From the NCBI RefSeq assembly GCF_010731675.1, contig NZ_AP022584.1, positions 2,604,001 to 2,668,000 of the forward strand: a stretch of 64,000 nucleotides of DNA. The letters are read 5' to 3'. The stretch comes from Mycobacterium marseillense (GTDB taxonomy: Bacteria > Actinomycetota > Actinomycetes > Mycobacteriales > Mycobacteriaceae). The notes under the pieces are model-generated. The model saw nothing but the letters and a program-made list of their open reading frames with translations, was not told the DNA's origin and made no database searches. The position numbers were made by a program, and so were the translations under genes. Positions 44,870 through 52,954 of this stretch are shown here, piece after piece (positions within the stretch are counted from its first letter, which is position 1; every line of letters begins with the position of its first letter).

Positions 44870-45124
44870 ATGGATTGGCGCCACAAGGCGGTCTGTCGTG
44901 ACGAAGACCCGGAGCTGTTCTTCCCGGTGGGGAACAGTGGTCCGGCGCTCGCGCAGATCGCTGACGCGAAACTGGTCTGTAATCGGTGTTCGGTGACCAC
45001 AGAGTGCCTGAGCTGGGCCCTGAACACGGGCCAGGACTCGGGCGTCTGGGGCGGCATGAGCGAAGACGAGCGGCGTGCGCTGAAGCGTCGCAACGCCCGG
45101 ACGAAAGCCCGCAGCGGGGTTTAA
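44870..45124 (+). CDS. whiB1: transcriptional regulator WhiB1
   Basis: The 84-residue protein has the WhiB cysteines Cys9, Cys37, Cys40 and Cys46 (LVCNRCSVTTEC), the turn DSGVWGGMSEDERR and a basic end (KRRNARTKARSG). This matches WhiB1, an essential 4Fe-4S protein that binds the sigma-A subunit and is sensitive to nitric oxide; the apo-form binds its own promoter. AAGGAG precedes ATG 44870. The gene is monocistronic, with a CRP site about 160 bases upstream and a hairpin terminator just after the stop. The leader from the predicted promoter is over 100 bases. Confidence 0.97.
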   Translation: MDWRHKAVCRDEDPELFFPVGNSGPALAQIADAKLVCNRCSVTTECLSWALNTGQDSGVWGGMSEDERRALKRRNARTKARSGV

Positions 45125-45141
45125 CCCAGATAACGCAAAAC

Positions 45142-45172
45142 AGTGCGGCCTCGACGTTGTCGGGGCCGCACT
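45142..45172 (+). terminator. rho-independent-like terminator after whiB1
   Basis: AGTGCGGCC (45142-45150) and GGCCGCACT (45164-45172) form a perfect 9-bp stem 18 bases after the whiB1 stop, with further pairing inside the loop. The following sequence is CTTGCG with a poor T-tract. It can also end transcription from the convergent pdtaS gene. Confidence 0.75.
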
Positions 45173-45240
45173 CTTGCGTGTGGGCACGGCCACTTGCGGC
45201 CGCGCGGGTGCGCATCGGGGCGTGTGGCAGTGCGTCACGC

Positions 45241-46740
45241 CTACAACAACATTCGGGTCCGTCGACCGATGGGGACGCGCAACACCACATCGGTGCCGCG
45301 AGCCGCGGCCTGGGTCATGCCCAGGGTGCCGTCCAGCTCCGCCGAGACCAGCGTCCGCACGATCTGCAGGCCGAGGCTGTCGGAGGTCTCGAGGCTGAAT
45401 CCGTCCGGCAGTCCGCGGCCGTCGTCGTGCACCACGACGTCCAGCCAGCGCGCGGAGCGCTCGGCGCGGATCGTCACCGAGCCTTCCTCGACCGCCGGGT
45501 CGAAGGCGTGCTCGATCGCGTTTTGCACCAGCTCGGTGATCACCATGATCAGGGCGGTGGCCCGGTCGGAGTCCAGCACGCCCAGATCGCCGACCCGGTT
45601 GATGCGGATCGGCCGGTCCACCGAGGCCACGTCGTTCATGATCGGCAGGATCCGGTCGATGACCTCGTCGAGGTTGACCTGCTCGTCCACCGACATCGAC
45701 AGCGCGTCGTGCACCAACGCGATCGAGGACACCCGGCGCACCGACTCGATGAGCGCCTCGCGGCCCTCCGCGTTGGCCGTGCGGCGGGCCTGCAGGCGCA
45801 GCAGCGCCGCGACGGTCTGCAGGTTGTTCTTCACCCGGTGGTGGATTTCGCGGATGGTGGCGTCCTTGGAGATCAGGGCCCGGTCGCGCCGCTTGACCTC
45901 GGTGACGTCGCGGATCAGCACCGCCGCGCCGGCGCTGGCGCCGTCGACCACCAGCGGCAGCGTGCGCAGCAGCACGGTGGCTCCCCCGGCGTCGACCTCC
46001 ATGCGCATGCTGCGCCCGCCGGCCACCAGATCCCGCACATGCTCGGCGACTTCCTGCGCCTCGAACGGGTCCGAGATCAGCGGGCGCGTGACCTCGATGA
46101 GGTTGTGCCCCTCCAGGTCGGCGGTCAGGCCCATGCGGTGGTAGGCCGACAGCGCGTTGGGGCTGGCGTAGTCGACGACGCCCTTGACATCGAGGCGGAT
46201 GAAGCCGTCGCCGACCCGGGGGGTGGAGCGCGACATCACCACGTCCCCAGCGTCGGGAAAGCTGCCCTCGCCGAGCATGTGGACGAGGTCGCCGGCGCAC
46301 TGCCGGTAGGCGATCTCCAGCTGCCCGGACGCGCGGTCGGCGGCCACCGCGGTCTGATGGTGGGTGAGCACGGCCACCACCTGGCCGCCGTACCGCACCG
46401 GGGACGCCTCGACGTGGGTGCCCGGCAGCCACGAATTCTCTTGCCCCGCAAAGTCATCCCGCTTGGCGGTGCCCGACGCGAAAGTGTCGGCGACGAGGGC
46501 CAGCCGCTCGGAGGCGAGGGCGGTGCCCACCGCGTCGGTCTGCAGCACCGTGGGCGCGGTATTGGGCCGGCACTGCGCCACGCACACCAGCACGCCGTCG
46601 TCGCGGCGCACCCACATCAGGTAGTCGGCGAACGACAGGTCGGCCAGCAGCTGCCACTCCCCCACGACCGCGTGCAGATGGTCGACCGCATTGCCCGGCA
46701 ACATGGTGTGTTCGGCGAGCAGATCACCGAGAGTTGACAT
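45241..46740 (-). CDS. pdtaS: sensor histidine kinase PdtaS
   Basis: The 499-residue cytosolic kinase has an N-terminal GAF domain, then a PAS domain (about 180-285). A HisKA_2 dimerisation box follows with EIHHRVKNNLQTV (His300/301), then an HWE-like ATPase domain with NAIEHAF and DDGRGLPDGF. PdtaS phosphorylates the RNA-binding antiterminator PdtaR, whose gene is elsewhere. Reported inputs for M. tuberculosis PdtaS are copper and nitric oxide. There is no membrane segment. ATG 46740 (MSTLGDLLAEHTM) fits the family. It is convergent with whiB1, and TB7.3 lies upstream on the same strand. Confidence 0.96.
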   Translation of the reverse strand: MSTLGDLLAEHTMLPGNAVDHLHAVVGEWQLLADLSFADYLMWVRRDDGVLVCVAQCRPNTAPTVLQTDAVGTALASERLALVADTFASGTAKRDDFAGQENSWLPGTHVEASPVRYGGQVVAVLTHHQTAVAADRASGQLEIAYRQCAGDLVHMLGEGSFPDAGDVVMSRSTPRVGDGFIRLDVKGVVDYASPNALSAYHRMGLTADLEGHNLIEVTRPLISDPFEAQEVAEHVRDLVAGGRSMRMEVDAGGATVLLRTLPLVVDGASAGAAVLIRDVTEVKRRDRALISKDATIREIHHRVKNNLQTVAALLRLQARRTANAEGREALIESVRRVSSIALVHDALSMSVDEQVNLDEVIDRILPIMNDVASVDRPIRINRVGDLGVLDSDRATALIMVITELVQNAIEHAFDPAVEEGSVTIRAERSARWLDVVVHDDGRGLPDGFSLETSDSLGLQIVRTLVSAELDGTLGMTQAAARGTDVVLRVPIGRRTRMLL

Positions 46741-46791
46741 CGCTTACTCCCCGGGTCGTTCCCCGGCGGTCGGTCAAGGGGGCCTGGCCGG

Positions 46792-47007
46792 CTAGCTGAT
46801 CACCGCGATGAGGTCGCCCGCCTGAATGACGTCGCCCACCGACACGCTCACCTTGCTGACGGTGCCGCCGACCTCCGCAAGGACGGGAATCTCCATCTTC
46901 ATCGACTCCAGCAGCACCACGATGTCGCCTTTGCCGATCTGATCACCCTCGTTGACAACGACTTCGAGCACGCTGGCCACGATCTCGGCGCGCACATCCT
47001 CGGCCAT
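46792..47007 (-). CDS. biotinylated protein TB7.3
   Basis: The 71-residue protein is a free-standing biotinyl/lipoyl carrier domain: VVLLESMKMEIPV contains the modified Lys in EMKM-type context, flanked by the two half-barrel repeats (DIVVLL, DLIAVIS). It matches TB7.3 (Rv3221c) almost exactly as I remember it. It may serve as carrier for an acyl-CoA carboxylase or exchange biotin. ATG 47007 (MAEDVRAEI) is chosen over the ATG two codons upstream because it matches the known N-terminus. The minus-strand gene lies 51 bases upstream of pdtaS. Confidence 0.94.
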   Translation of the reverse strand: MAEDVRAEIVASVLEVVVNEGDQIGKGDIVVLLESMKMEIPVLAEVGGTVSKVSVSVGDVIQAGDLIAVIS

Positions 47008-47299
47008 CTTCACCCCACTCTTTTCGGCCTCTGCGCAGGCTGGCTGCTGGTCATCGCCGGTTGTCGGTCCATCGCTGGTTCTTGGTCCATCGCCGTTTGT
47101 TAATCGATCAACGTTCTATCAGGCTCGCCTACATCGAACCACAGGGCCCACCGGGACGACGGCCCACGGCCCCCGACCGCGCCCGCCGCGCGCGGCATCA
47201 GGCCGAAGACACTGCGCGGCACGTCTCATGAGAGACTGGACGGCAAGCCAACCGGCGCCAGGCGCCTGGTTTGACAAGCAATCAACGGAGGTTCCACCC

Positions 47300-47374
47300 A
47301 TGGCCAAACGAGGCCGTAAGAAGCGCGACCGCAAGCACAGCAAGGCCAACCACGGCAAGCGGCCCAATTCCTAG
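47300..47374 (+). CDS. ribosomal protein bL37, 24 residues
   Basis: The plus-strand ORF encodes MAKRGRKKRDRKHSKANH and six more residues, a basic 24-mer. It is the same as the mycobacterial large-subunit protein bL37 seen in cryo-EM structures of mycobacterial ribosomes, as I remember it. CGGAGG lies eight bases before ATG 47300, an excellent ribosome site. It lies between the TB7.3 and rshA genes, both on the other strand, and its stop is 4 bases from the rshA end. Standard gene finders miss it for its size. It should be expressed at the level of ribosomal proteins. Confidence 0.88.
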   Translation: MAKRGRKKRDRKHSKANHGKRPNS

Positions 47375-47378
47375 GACG

Positions 47379-47693
47379 CTACTGCGCACCCCGGATGATG
47401 GTGGTGCGCCGGATCTCGAGCCGTAGGCGCTCGCGCAGCCCCTCGGGGGCCCTCTCGCCTTTGCACTTGGTGGCGATCAATGCCTTGATCCGCTCTTCGA
47501 GACCGTAGTGCTTGAAGCAGCCGGGGCACGCCTCGAGATGCTGACGCAGTTGTTCGCGGGTGTCCGGGCCGCATTCACCGTCGAGCAGCAGCCAGACCTG
47601 ACGGATGACCTCCGCGCAGCCGACGCTGCCGTGGGACTCGTCGTTGGGGCACGCATCCGGCGAAGCACCGCCCTGACCGGCGAACTCGCTCAT
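47379..47693 (-). CDS. rshA: anti-sigma factor RshA (zinc-associated)
   Basis: The 104-residue protein has the ZAS motif HLEACPGC (His52, Cys56, Cys59) with a further Cys at 26 and 41. This is the redox switch of RshA/RsrA proteins that bind SigH until oxidation or heat breaks the complex. Phosphorylation by PknB is known to weaken the M. tuberculosis pair. Its ATG overlaps the sigH stop (ATGA), so it is translated in step with the factor it controls. It ends beside the bL37 gene on the opposite strand. Confidence 0.95.
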   Translation of the reverse strand: MSEFAGQGGASPDACPNDESHGSVGCAEVIRQVWLLLDGECGPDTREQLRQHLEACPGCFKHYGLEERIKALIATKCKGERAPEGLRERLRLEIRRTTIIRGAQ

Positions 47694-48352
47694 GACGACA
47701 CCTCCTCGTGCGTCTGCTGACCGCGGTTGAAGCCCCGCTCCTTGGCGACGTCGGCCAACAGGCCGCGCAGTTGCCGTCGGCCGCGGTGCAGCCGTGACAT
47801 TACCGTTCCGATGGGCGTATCCATGATCTCGGCGATTTCCTTATACGGAAAACCCTCGACGTCGGCGTAATAGACGGCCATCCGGAATTCCTCCGGCAAA
47901 GCCTGCAGCGCGTCCTTGATCTCGGAATCCGGCAGCGACTCCAGCGCCTCCACCTCGGCCGAACGCAGCCCGGTGGAGGAATGCTCGGCATTGGCGGCCA
48001 GCTGCCAGTCGGTGATTTCCTCGGTCGGGTACTCCGCGGGCTGGCGCTGCTTCTTGCGGTAGCTGTTGATGTAGGTGTTGGTCAGGATCCGGTACAGCCA
48101 GGCTTTGAGATTGGTGCCCGCCCGAAACGACCGGAAGCCCGCGTAGGCCTTCACCATCGTCTCCTGCAGCAGATCCTCGGCGTCGGCGGGATTGCGCGTC
48201 ATGCGCAGCGCGCCGCCATAAAGCTGGTCCAGCAGGGGGATCGCGTCGCGCTCGAACCGTGCCGTGAGCTCAGCGTCCGTCTCTTCGGGCGCCGCGGGCT
48301 CGGTGATGGACGGTCCTGCCTCGCCGTCGCGGCCATCTAAAGAATCGGCCAT
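47690..48352 (-). CDS. sigH: ECF sigma factor SigH
   Basis: This ECF sigma factor has region 2 ([20 protein letters not shown] with KAYAGFRSF and [15 protein letters not shown]) and region 4 ([20 protein letters not shown] with [14 protein letters not shown]). It directs the oxidative, disulfide and heat stress regulon (thioredoxins, sigB, sigE, clpB). The form from ATG 48352 is 220 residues, close to the 216 of M. tuberculosis. The frame stays open to GTG 48472, which has the strong ribosome site GGGAGGAG and lies behind a SigH-type promoter. A 260-residue isoform with 40 extra residues is therefore likely as well. The rshA start overlaps its stop by 4 bases. The divergent SDR gene begins at 48668. 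Confidence 0.95.
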   Translation of the reverse strand: MADSLDGRDGEAGPSITEPAAPEETDAELTARFERDAIPLLDQLYGGALRMTRNPADAEDLLQETMVKAYAGFRSFRAGTNLKAWLYRILTNTYINSYRKKQRQPAEYPTEEITDWQLAANAEHSSTGLRSAEVEALESLPDSEIKDALQALPEEFRMAVYYADVEGFPYKEIAEIMDTPIGTVMSRLHRGRRQLRGLLADVAKERGFNRGQQTHEEVSS

Positions 48353-48667
48353 ATCGATTAACCCGGTCCCTTCTGCTGCGGTGTTACCGGAAAGCACCGA
48401 AAGCGCCACCGGACTCGCAAGGACGCCAGCCAACTGCTCCTCGCCTAACAGGCTCGTCGCCGTTGACACCACGCTGCTCCTCCCAATCTAAAGGCTCACT
48501 CCGACAGTGTCCGCCCGGGTGTGACTCACCGCATCGAAAAACCAATTGGATCAACCGCGCGCGCGATCCGCCTATTTCCGGGGCGGAATTCGGCCGGCAA
48601 TATCGGTGCCCGCTCCCGGACGCAGACCCCGGGCGGACCGATTCCGGCGTGGCGTTAGTGTGACGCC
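48353..48667. other. sigH upstream region (promoter, leader and N-terminal extension)
   Basis: Within these 315 bases the minus strand holds the SigH-type promoter at 48553-48579, the GGGAGGAG ribosome site next to GTG 48472, and the 40-codon extension 48353-48472. A weak second candidate promoter (GGTAAC at 48388-48383 with GTT at 48362-48360) would give a leaderless mRNA for ATG 48352. The 5' part toward 48667 must carry the promoter of the SDR gene, but no element is clear there. Confidence 0.55.
48553..48579 (-). promoter_or_regulatory. SigH-type promoter of sigH-rshA
   Basis: On the minus strand GGAAAT (48579-48574) and GGTT (48556-48553) are 17 bases apart, matching the SigH consensus of GGAA-type -35 and GTT -10 elements. 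The start site would lie about 75 bases before GTG 48472. It implies autoactivation of sigH under thiol stress. Confidence 0.65.
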
Positions 48668-49516
48668 ATGTCCCTGAATGGCAAGACCATGTTCATCTCC
48701 GGCGCCAGCCGCGGCATCGGCCTGGCGATCGCCAAGCGCGCCGCCCAGGACGGTGCCAACATCGCCCTGATCGCCAAGACCGCCGAGCCGCACCCGAAGC
48801 TGCCCGGAACGGTGTTCACCGCGGCCAAGGAGCTCGAAGAGGCGGGCGGCCAGGCCCTGCCGATCGTCGGGGACGTGCGCGACCCGGATTCGGTCGAGGC
48901 CGCCGTCGCCAAGACCGTCGAGCAGTTCGGCGGCATCGACATCTGCGTCAACAACGCGTCGGCGATCAACCTCGGATCGATCACCGAGGTGCCGATGAAG
49001 CGGTTCGACCTGATGAACGGCATCCAGGTGCGGGGCACCTACGCGGTGTCGCAGGCCTGCATCCCGCATCTGAAGGGCCGCGAGAACCCGCACATCCTGA
49101 CGCTGTCGCCGCCGGTGCTGCTGGGCCGGGAGTGGTTGAAGCCGACGGCGTACATGATGGCCAAGTTCGGCATGACGCTGTGCGCGCTGGGCATCGCCGA
49201 AGAAATGCGCGACGAGGGCATCGCGTCGAACACGCTGTGGCCGCGCACGCTGGTGGCGACGGCCGCGGTGCAGAACCTCCTCGGCGGTGACGAGGCGATG
49301 GGCCGCGCCCGCAAGCCCGACGTGTACTCGGACGCCGCCTACGTCGTCCTCAACAAGCCGGCCAAGGAGTTCACCGGCAACATGCTGCTGTGCGAGGACG
49401 TGCTGGTGGAATCCGGCGTCACGGACCTGTCGACCTACGACTGCATTCCGGGATCGAAGCTGGGCGTGGACTTCTGGGTTGACGGGGTCAACCCGCCGGG
49501 GTACTCCGGGCCGTAA
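48668..49516 (+). CDS. short-chain dehydrogenase, HSDL2-like (Rv3224 homologue)
   Basis: The 282-residue protein has the SDR dinucleotide motif FISGASRGIGLAIAKRAAQD, CVNNASAINLG, and the active Tyr-Lys in TAYMMAKFGM. The end GVDFWVDGVNPPGYSGP is that of the HSDL2-type members. Such proteins oxidise or reduce fatty acyl or sterol hydroxyls with NAD(P)H. It is divergent from sigH and may respond to the same stress. A prolyl-tRNA editing-like gene starts 15 bases later on the same strand. Substrate unknown. Confidence 0.9.
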   Translation: MSLNGKTMFISGASRGIGLAIAKRAAQDGANIALIAKTAEPHPKLPGTVFTAAKELEEAGGQALPIVGDVRDPDSVEAAVAKTVEQFGGIDICVNNASAINLGSITEVPMKRFDLMNGIQVRGTYAVSQACIPHLKGRENPHILTLSPPVLLGREWLKPTAYMMAKFGMTLCALGIAEEMRDEGIASNTLWPRTLVATAAVQNLLGGDEAMGRARKPDVYSDAAYVVLNKPAKEFTGNMLLCEDVLVESGVTDLSTYDCIPGSKLGVDFWVDGVNPPGYSGP

Positions 49517-49531
49517 CAGGCGCGTCTGACC

Positions 49532-50023
49532 TTGGCCTCCGCCGCTACCCCGGCCATTGCCGCGTTGGTGAAAGCCGGTGTGCCGCACGAGGTCTTGACC
49601 TTCGATCACGACCGGCAGCAGCAATCGTTCAGCGCGGAGGCGGTCAACGCGCTCACCACAGCCGCCGGCATCGAACCCGGGCAGATCTACAAGACCCTCA
49701 TCGTCGCGGCGCCGGACGGTCTGGCGGTCGCGATCGTGCCGGCGACCGCGCGCCTCTCGTTGAAGGCGGCCGCCGCGGCGCTGGGGGTCGCCAAGGCATC
49801 CATGGCCGAGGCTTCGGTCGCCGAGCGGACCACCGGTTACGTCGTCGGCGCGGTGTCGCCGTTCGGTCAGCGCAAGTGGTTGCGCACGGTCATCGACTCC
49901 AGCGCGCTGGGCTGGGAGCGGGTGTTCTGCAGCGCCGGCCGCCGAGGCTGGGAGGTCGCGGTGGCGCCAAAGGACCTGGTCCGACTCACCGGCGCGATCA
50001 CGGCCGACATCAGCCGAACGTGA
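49532..50023 (+). CDS. YbaK/EbsC-family aminoacyl-tRNA deacylase
   Basis: The 163-residue protein fits the YbaK/EbsC family: YKTLIVAAPDGLAVAIVPA with the invariant Lys, the LSLKAAAAALG segment, and GYVVGAVSPFGQRK as the substrate pocket loop. YbaK proteins hydrolyse Cys-tRNA(Pro) and similar mischarged tRNAs. In M. tuberculosis the corresponding reading frame appears split as Rv3224A and Rv3224B, but here it is a single intact gene. TTG 49532 is the start offered by the frame; a later start would truncate the first helix. Its 3' end overlaps the convergent dehydrogenase gene by 14 bases. Confidence 0.88.
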   Translation: MASAATPAIAALVKAGVPHEVLTFDHDRQQQSFSAEAVNALTTAAGIEPGQIYKTLIVAAPDGLAVAIVPATARLSLKAAAAALGVAKASMAEASVAERTTGYVVGAVSPFGQRKWLRTVIDSSALGWERVFCSAGRRGWEVAVAPKDLVRLTGAITADISRT

Positions 50024-51020
50024 CGACGACCTTGTCGGCGGCGCCCGGAGTTTGGGCGAGCTCGAGCGCCTCGCCGACGTCGCCGAATCCGATGGTGTGG
50101 CTGACGATCAGCGCGTACTTCTCCCAGTTCGCCACGAGATCTTTTGTCACCTCGAAGATTTCGTCGGGGTAACCCATGCTTCCGAGGAGCGTGATCTCGT
50201 TGCTCATCACGTTGATCAGGTCGACGGGCACCGGCTCTTTGTGGACGCCGACGATGCCCACGGTGGCGCCCCTTTGCGCCGCGGCGAGCGCGGTGTTGAC
50301 GACGGCGGGCACACCGGCCGCGTCGAGATAGATGTTCGTGCCGGCCTTTCCGGGGTACATGCTCTCACCCGCGCCGTGCAGTTCGATCAGGCGCGCCACG
50401 ACGTCCTCGTCGGCGGAGTTGATGACGGCGTCGGCGCCGATCTGCAGCGCCTTGTCCAGGCGGCCGGGGAGCAGGTCCACGACGACGACATGGCTCACGC
50501 CAAGGGATTTGAAGGCCAGTGTGGCGCCGAGTCCTATCGGCCCGGCGCCGAACACCACCACCTTGTCCGAGGGTTTGGGTCGGCAGCGGTTGGCGCCGTG
50601 GCGCGCGACGGCCATCGGCTCGTTGAGCGCGGCCACCTCCCACGGGATGTGGTCGGGGATGACCTCGAGACTCGTTCCGCGCACGGCGTTTTCGATGAGC
50701 AGGTAATCGGCGAGCGCGCCGCTGGGCCCGCCGTTGCCGATGATGCCACCGGGGGCGGCCATCGGGTTGATGACGACGTGGTCGCCGACGGCCAGGCCGC
50801 TCACCTGCTCGCCGACCTCGGCGATCTCCCCGGCGGGCTCGTGTCCGAGCGGCGTGTGCCCCTGCCGCGGGGGCAGCCCGCCGATGCTGATGTAGAATGC
50901 GTCCGAACCGCAGATGCCGCAGGCGCACATCCGCACCAGTACGTCGGTGGGGCCCACCGTGGGACGCTCGGCGTCGAGCACCTCGGCCTTGCCCGGGCCG
51001 GTGACCACGGATGCTTTCAC
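50010..51020 (-). CDS. zinc-dependent medium-chain alcohol dehydrogenase
   Basis: The 336-residue protein is a medium-chain dehydrogenase of the Zn type. Catalytic Cys-His are in CACGICGSDAFY and GHTPLGHEPAGEIAEVG, and the NAD(P) fold is VVFGAGPIGLGATLAFKSLG. The four-Cys structural zinc lobe is lacking between residues 85 and 115, where GIIGNGGPSGALADY stands. It would oxidise a secondary alcohol or polyol. GTG 51020 overlaps the sulfotransferase stop (GTGA). It is the last gene of the four-gene minus-strand operon. Confidence 0.9.
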   Translation of the reverse strand: MKASVVTGPGKAEVLDAERPTVGPTDVLVRMCACGICGSDAFYISIGGLPPRQGHTPLGHEPAGEIAEVGEQVSGLAVGDHVVINPMAAPGGIIGNGGPSGALADYLLIENAVRGTSLEVIPDHIPWEVAALNEPMAVARHGANRCRPKPSDKVVVFGAGPIGLGATLAFKSLGVSHVVVVDLLPGRLDKALQIGADAVINSADEDVVARLIELHGAGESMYPGKAGTNIYLDAAGVPAVVNTALAAAQRGATVGIVGVHKEPVPVDLINVMSNEITLLGSMGYPDEIFEVTKDLVANWEKYALIVSHTIGFGDVGEALELAQTPGAADKVVVTFG

Positions 51021-52201
51021 GGCGCGCCCTCCAGTTCGATGTCGAAGGTCTCCAGATACTCGGCGAAGACCGGCTCGAGCGCCTCGACGGTCAGGCCGTA
51101 TTCGTCGAGGCGATACGCGTTGAGCGCGAAGCGGTCCTGCGGGTGCTCGGCGAGCCAATTGCGCATGCGCCCTTCGGTTGCGGCGGGCAGCGGTTCGTCG
51201 GCCCAGTCGTAGATGCGCCGCATGACGTCCATCGGGTCGCGCATCATCTCGTGGTAGTACATGTGGAAGAAGCGTTCGTCGCCGATGCGCTCGCGGGCTC
51301 GCAGCGGCCGTTCGACGTGGTAGCGCATCTGCCACTTCGCGAGCTCGCCCATGTCCGTCTGGTCGACGAGGTCGGTGTTCATCACCAGGCTCTGGGGCAG
51401 CCGCCACAGGTTGCACAGCGACCCGGTCGCCTTGTACGGATCGCGGTGCGCCCAGATCAGCCGGGCGTCGGGAAACACCTTGAGCAGCGCCTCGATGTGC
51501 ACGGAATGCGAGGGCATCTTCAGGCTCCAGTTGCCCGGCGCGGTGGACTGCAGGACCTGCAGGTAGCGCTTCTGATACTCGTAGGTGCTGCTCATGTCGG
51601 CCTCGTCGAACAGCCACCGCGCGTAGCGATCCGTCGGCAGGAACGAGTCCCAGGACAGGCCTTTGAAGTCCTGGTTGTGGATGAACATGTCCTCGGTGGG
51701 GCCGTCGGCGTCTTCCCAGTGCGGCAGCGGCATTTTCGCCTGGGTGACCAGTTCGAGGATCTTGCGCTGCTCCTCCAGCAGGCTCAGGCAACGCGGGTCG
51801 GTGCGCAGCGTCTCGGTGGAAGCCGGCGGGATCGGATCCACGCACTGCCAGTGCAGCAGCGAGCGCCGGGCCGGATCCTGGTCGAGCAGGTAGCTGATCA
51901 CGGTGGTGCCGGTGCGCGGCATGCCGAGCACGATCAGTGGCCGCTCGACGGGCGTGTCCACTACGTCCGGGTGTGTGGTGATGTAGTCGTGGACCTGCAT
52001 GCGGCGCCCGAGGGCGTTGGTGGCGTCGTCGAGGACGCGTTCACGGCCGAACGGCGTGAACGCCGGCGAGCTGTTGAGCTCGTCGAGCATGATCGCCAGC
52101 CCGTCTCGCCAAGAGTCGGAATCGATTTCGCTCAGGCCGGTGCGCTGCGCGGCCAGCTTGAAGACGTCGTCGGTGGTCGAGATGTCGTCGAAATCACCCA
52201 T
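51017..52201 (-). CDS. sulfotransferase family protein
   Basis: The 394-residue protein has the PAPS-binding loop VLGMPRTGTTVISYLLDQD and the 3'-phosphate region LIWAHRDPYKATGS with the typical Arg and Ser. These two motifs define sulfotransferases of the Sulfotransfer_3 type, common in mycobacteria (Stf proteins). It should transfer sulfate from PAPS to a hydroxyl of a lipid or sterol. It sits in a single operon between dehydrogenases and a sulfatase-like hydrolase, so it may add or remove sulfate on the same compound. A gap of 3 bases separates it from the SDR gene upstream. Confidence 0.9.
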   Translation of the reverse strand: MGDFDDISTTDDVFKLAAQRTGLSEIDSDSWRDGLAIMLDELNSSPAFTPFGRERVLDDATNALGRRMQVHDYITTHPDVVDTPVERPLIVLGMPRTGTTVISYLLDQDPARRSLLHWQCVDPIPPASTETLRTDPRCLSLLEEQRKILELVTQAKMPLPHWEDADGPTEDMFIHNQDFKGLSWDSFLPTDRYARWLFDEADMSSTYEYQKRYLQVLQSTAPGNWSLKMPSHSVHIEALLKVFPDARLIWAHRDPYKATGSLCNLWRLPQSLVMNTDLVDQTDMGELAKWQMRYHVERPLRARERIGDERFFHMYYHEMMRDPMDVMRRIYDWADEPLPAATEGRMRNWLAEHPQDRFALNAYRLDEYGLTVEALEPVFAEYLETFDIELEGAP

Positions 52202-52204
52202 GGT

Positions 52205-52954
52205 TCAGACCGTCAGGTATCCGCCGTCGACGGCGATGGTGGTGCCGGTGATGTACGAGGCGGCGTCGGTGCACAGGAACAGCGCCGCGCCGGCGCAGTC
52301 CTGCGGCGTGCCGGGCCGTCCGAGGGGCGTGTGGAAGCCGATCTCGATGTCCATCACCTCGGGAATTCCCATGGCCGGATGGGTCATTCGGGTGTCGATG
52401 AGCCCGGGCGCGATGGCGTTGACCCGGATTCCGTCGTTGGCCCACCGCCGCGAGAGGTTCATCGTCAGGGCGATCAGGCCCATCTTCGAGGAGGCGTAGC
52501 CGGGGACGAACACGGCGGAGCGGAACGCGGACATCGATACGACGCTGACGACGCTCGCCCCGCCGGGGGCTTGGCTGGACTTGAGGCGGTCGTGGCAGCG
52601 CATGGTCAGCCGCATCGGGCCGAGCATGTTTTGCGTCACCGACGCGACGTAGCCGTCCGGGTCGTATTCGTCGCCAGCGGGATAGGGGCCGCCCGCGTTG
52701 TTGACCAGGATGTCCAGCTCGCCAAGCGAGTCCGCCAGGGCGTCAACCGATTCCGGATCCTGAATCTGACACTGGCGGTAGGTGTATGCGTTCAGATCCG
52801 TCTCGGGATAGTCCGCGGCGGACCCACGGGTGCCGGTCACCGTGACGGCGGCGCCCGCGCCGGCGAATGCGGCGGCGATGGCGTTGCCGATGCCGCTGGT
52901 GCCGCCGGTCACCAGCACGTGGGCGCCGGTGAAATCGAAGTTGACGGTGTTCAT
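52205..52954 (-). CDS. short-chain dehydrogenase/reductase
   Basis: The 249-residue SDR has VLVTGGTSGIGNAIAAAF, ILVNNAGGPYPAG, and the catalytic GYASSKMGLIAL, then the family end ITGTTIAVDGGYLTV. It is a classical NAD(P)-dependent oxidoreductase. ATG 52954 overlaps the stop of the metallo-hydrolase gene (ATGA). It lies between that gene and the sulfotransferase gene in the operon and may oxidise the alcohol released by the sulfatase-like step. Confidence 0.92.
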   Translation of the reverse strand: MNTVNFDFTGAHVLVTGGTSGIGNAIAAAFAGAGAAVTVTGTRGSAADYPETDLNAYTYRQCQIQDPESVDALADSLGELDILVNNAGGPYPAGDEYDPDGYVASVTQNMLGPMRLTMRCHDRLKSSQAPGGASVVSVVSMSAFRSAVFVPGYASSKMGLIALTMNLSRRWANDGIRVNAIAPGLIDTRMTHPAMGIPEVMDIEIGFHTPLGRPGTPQDCAGAALFLCTDAASYITGTTIAVDGGYLTV

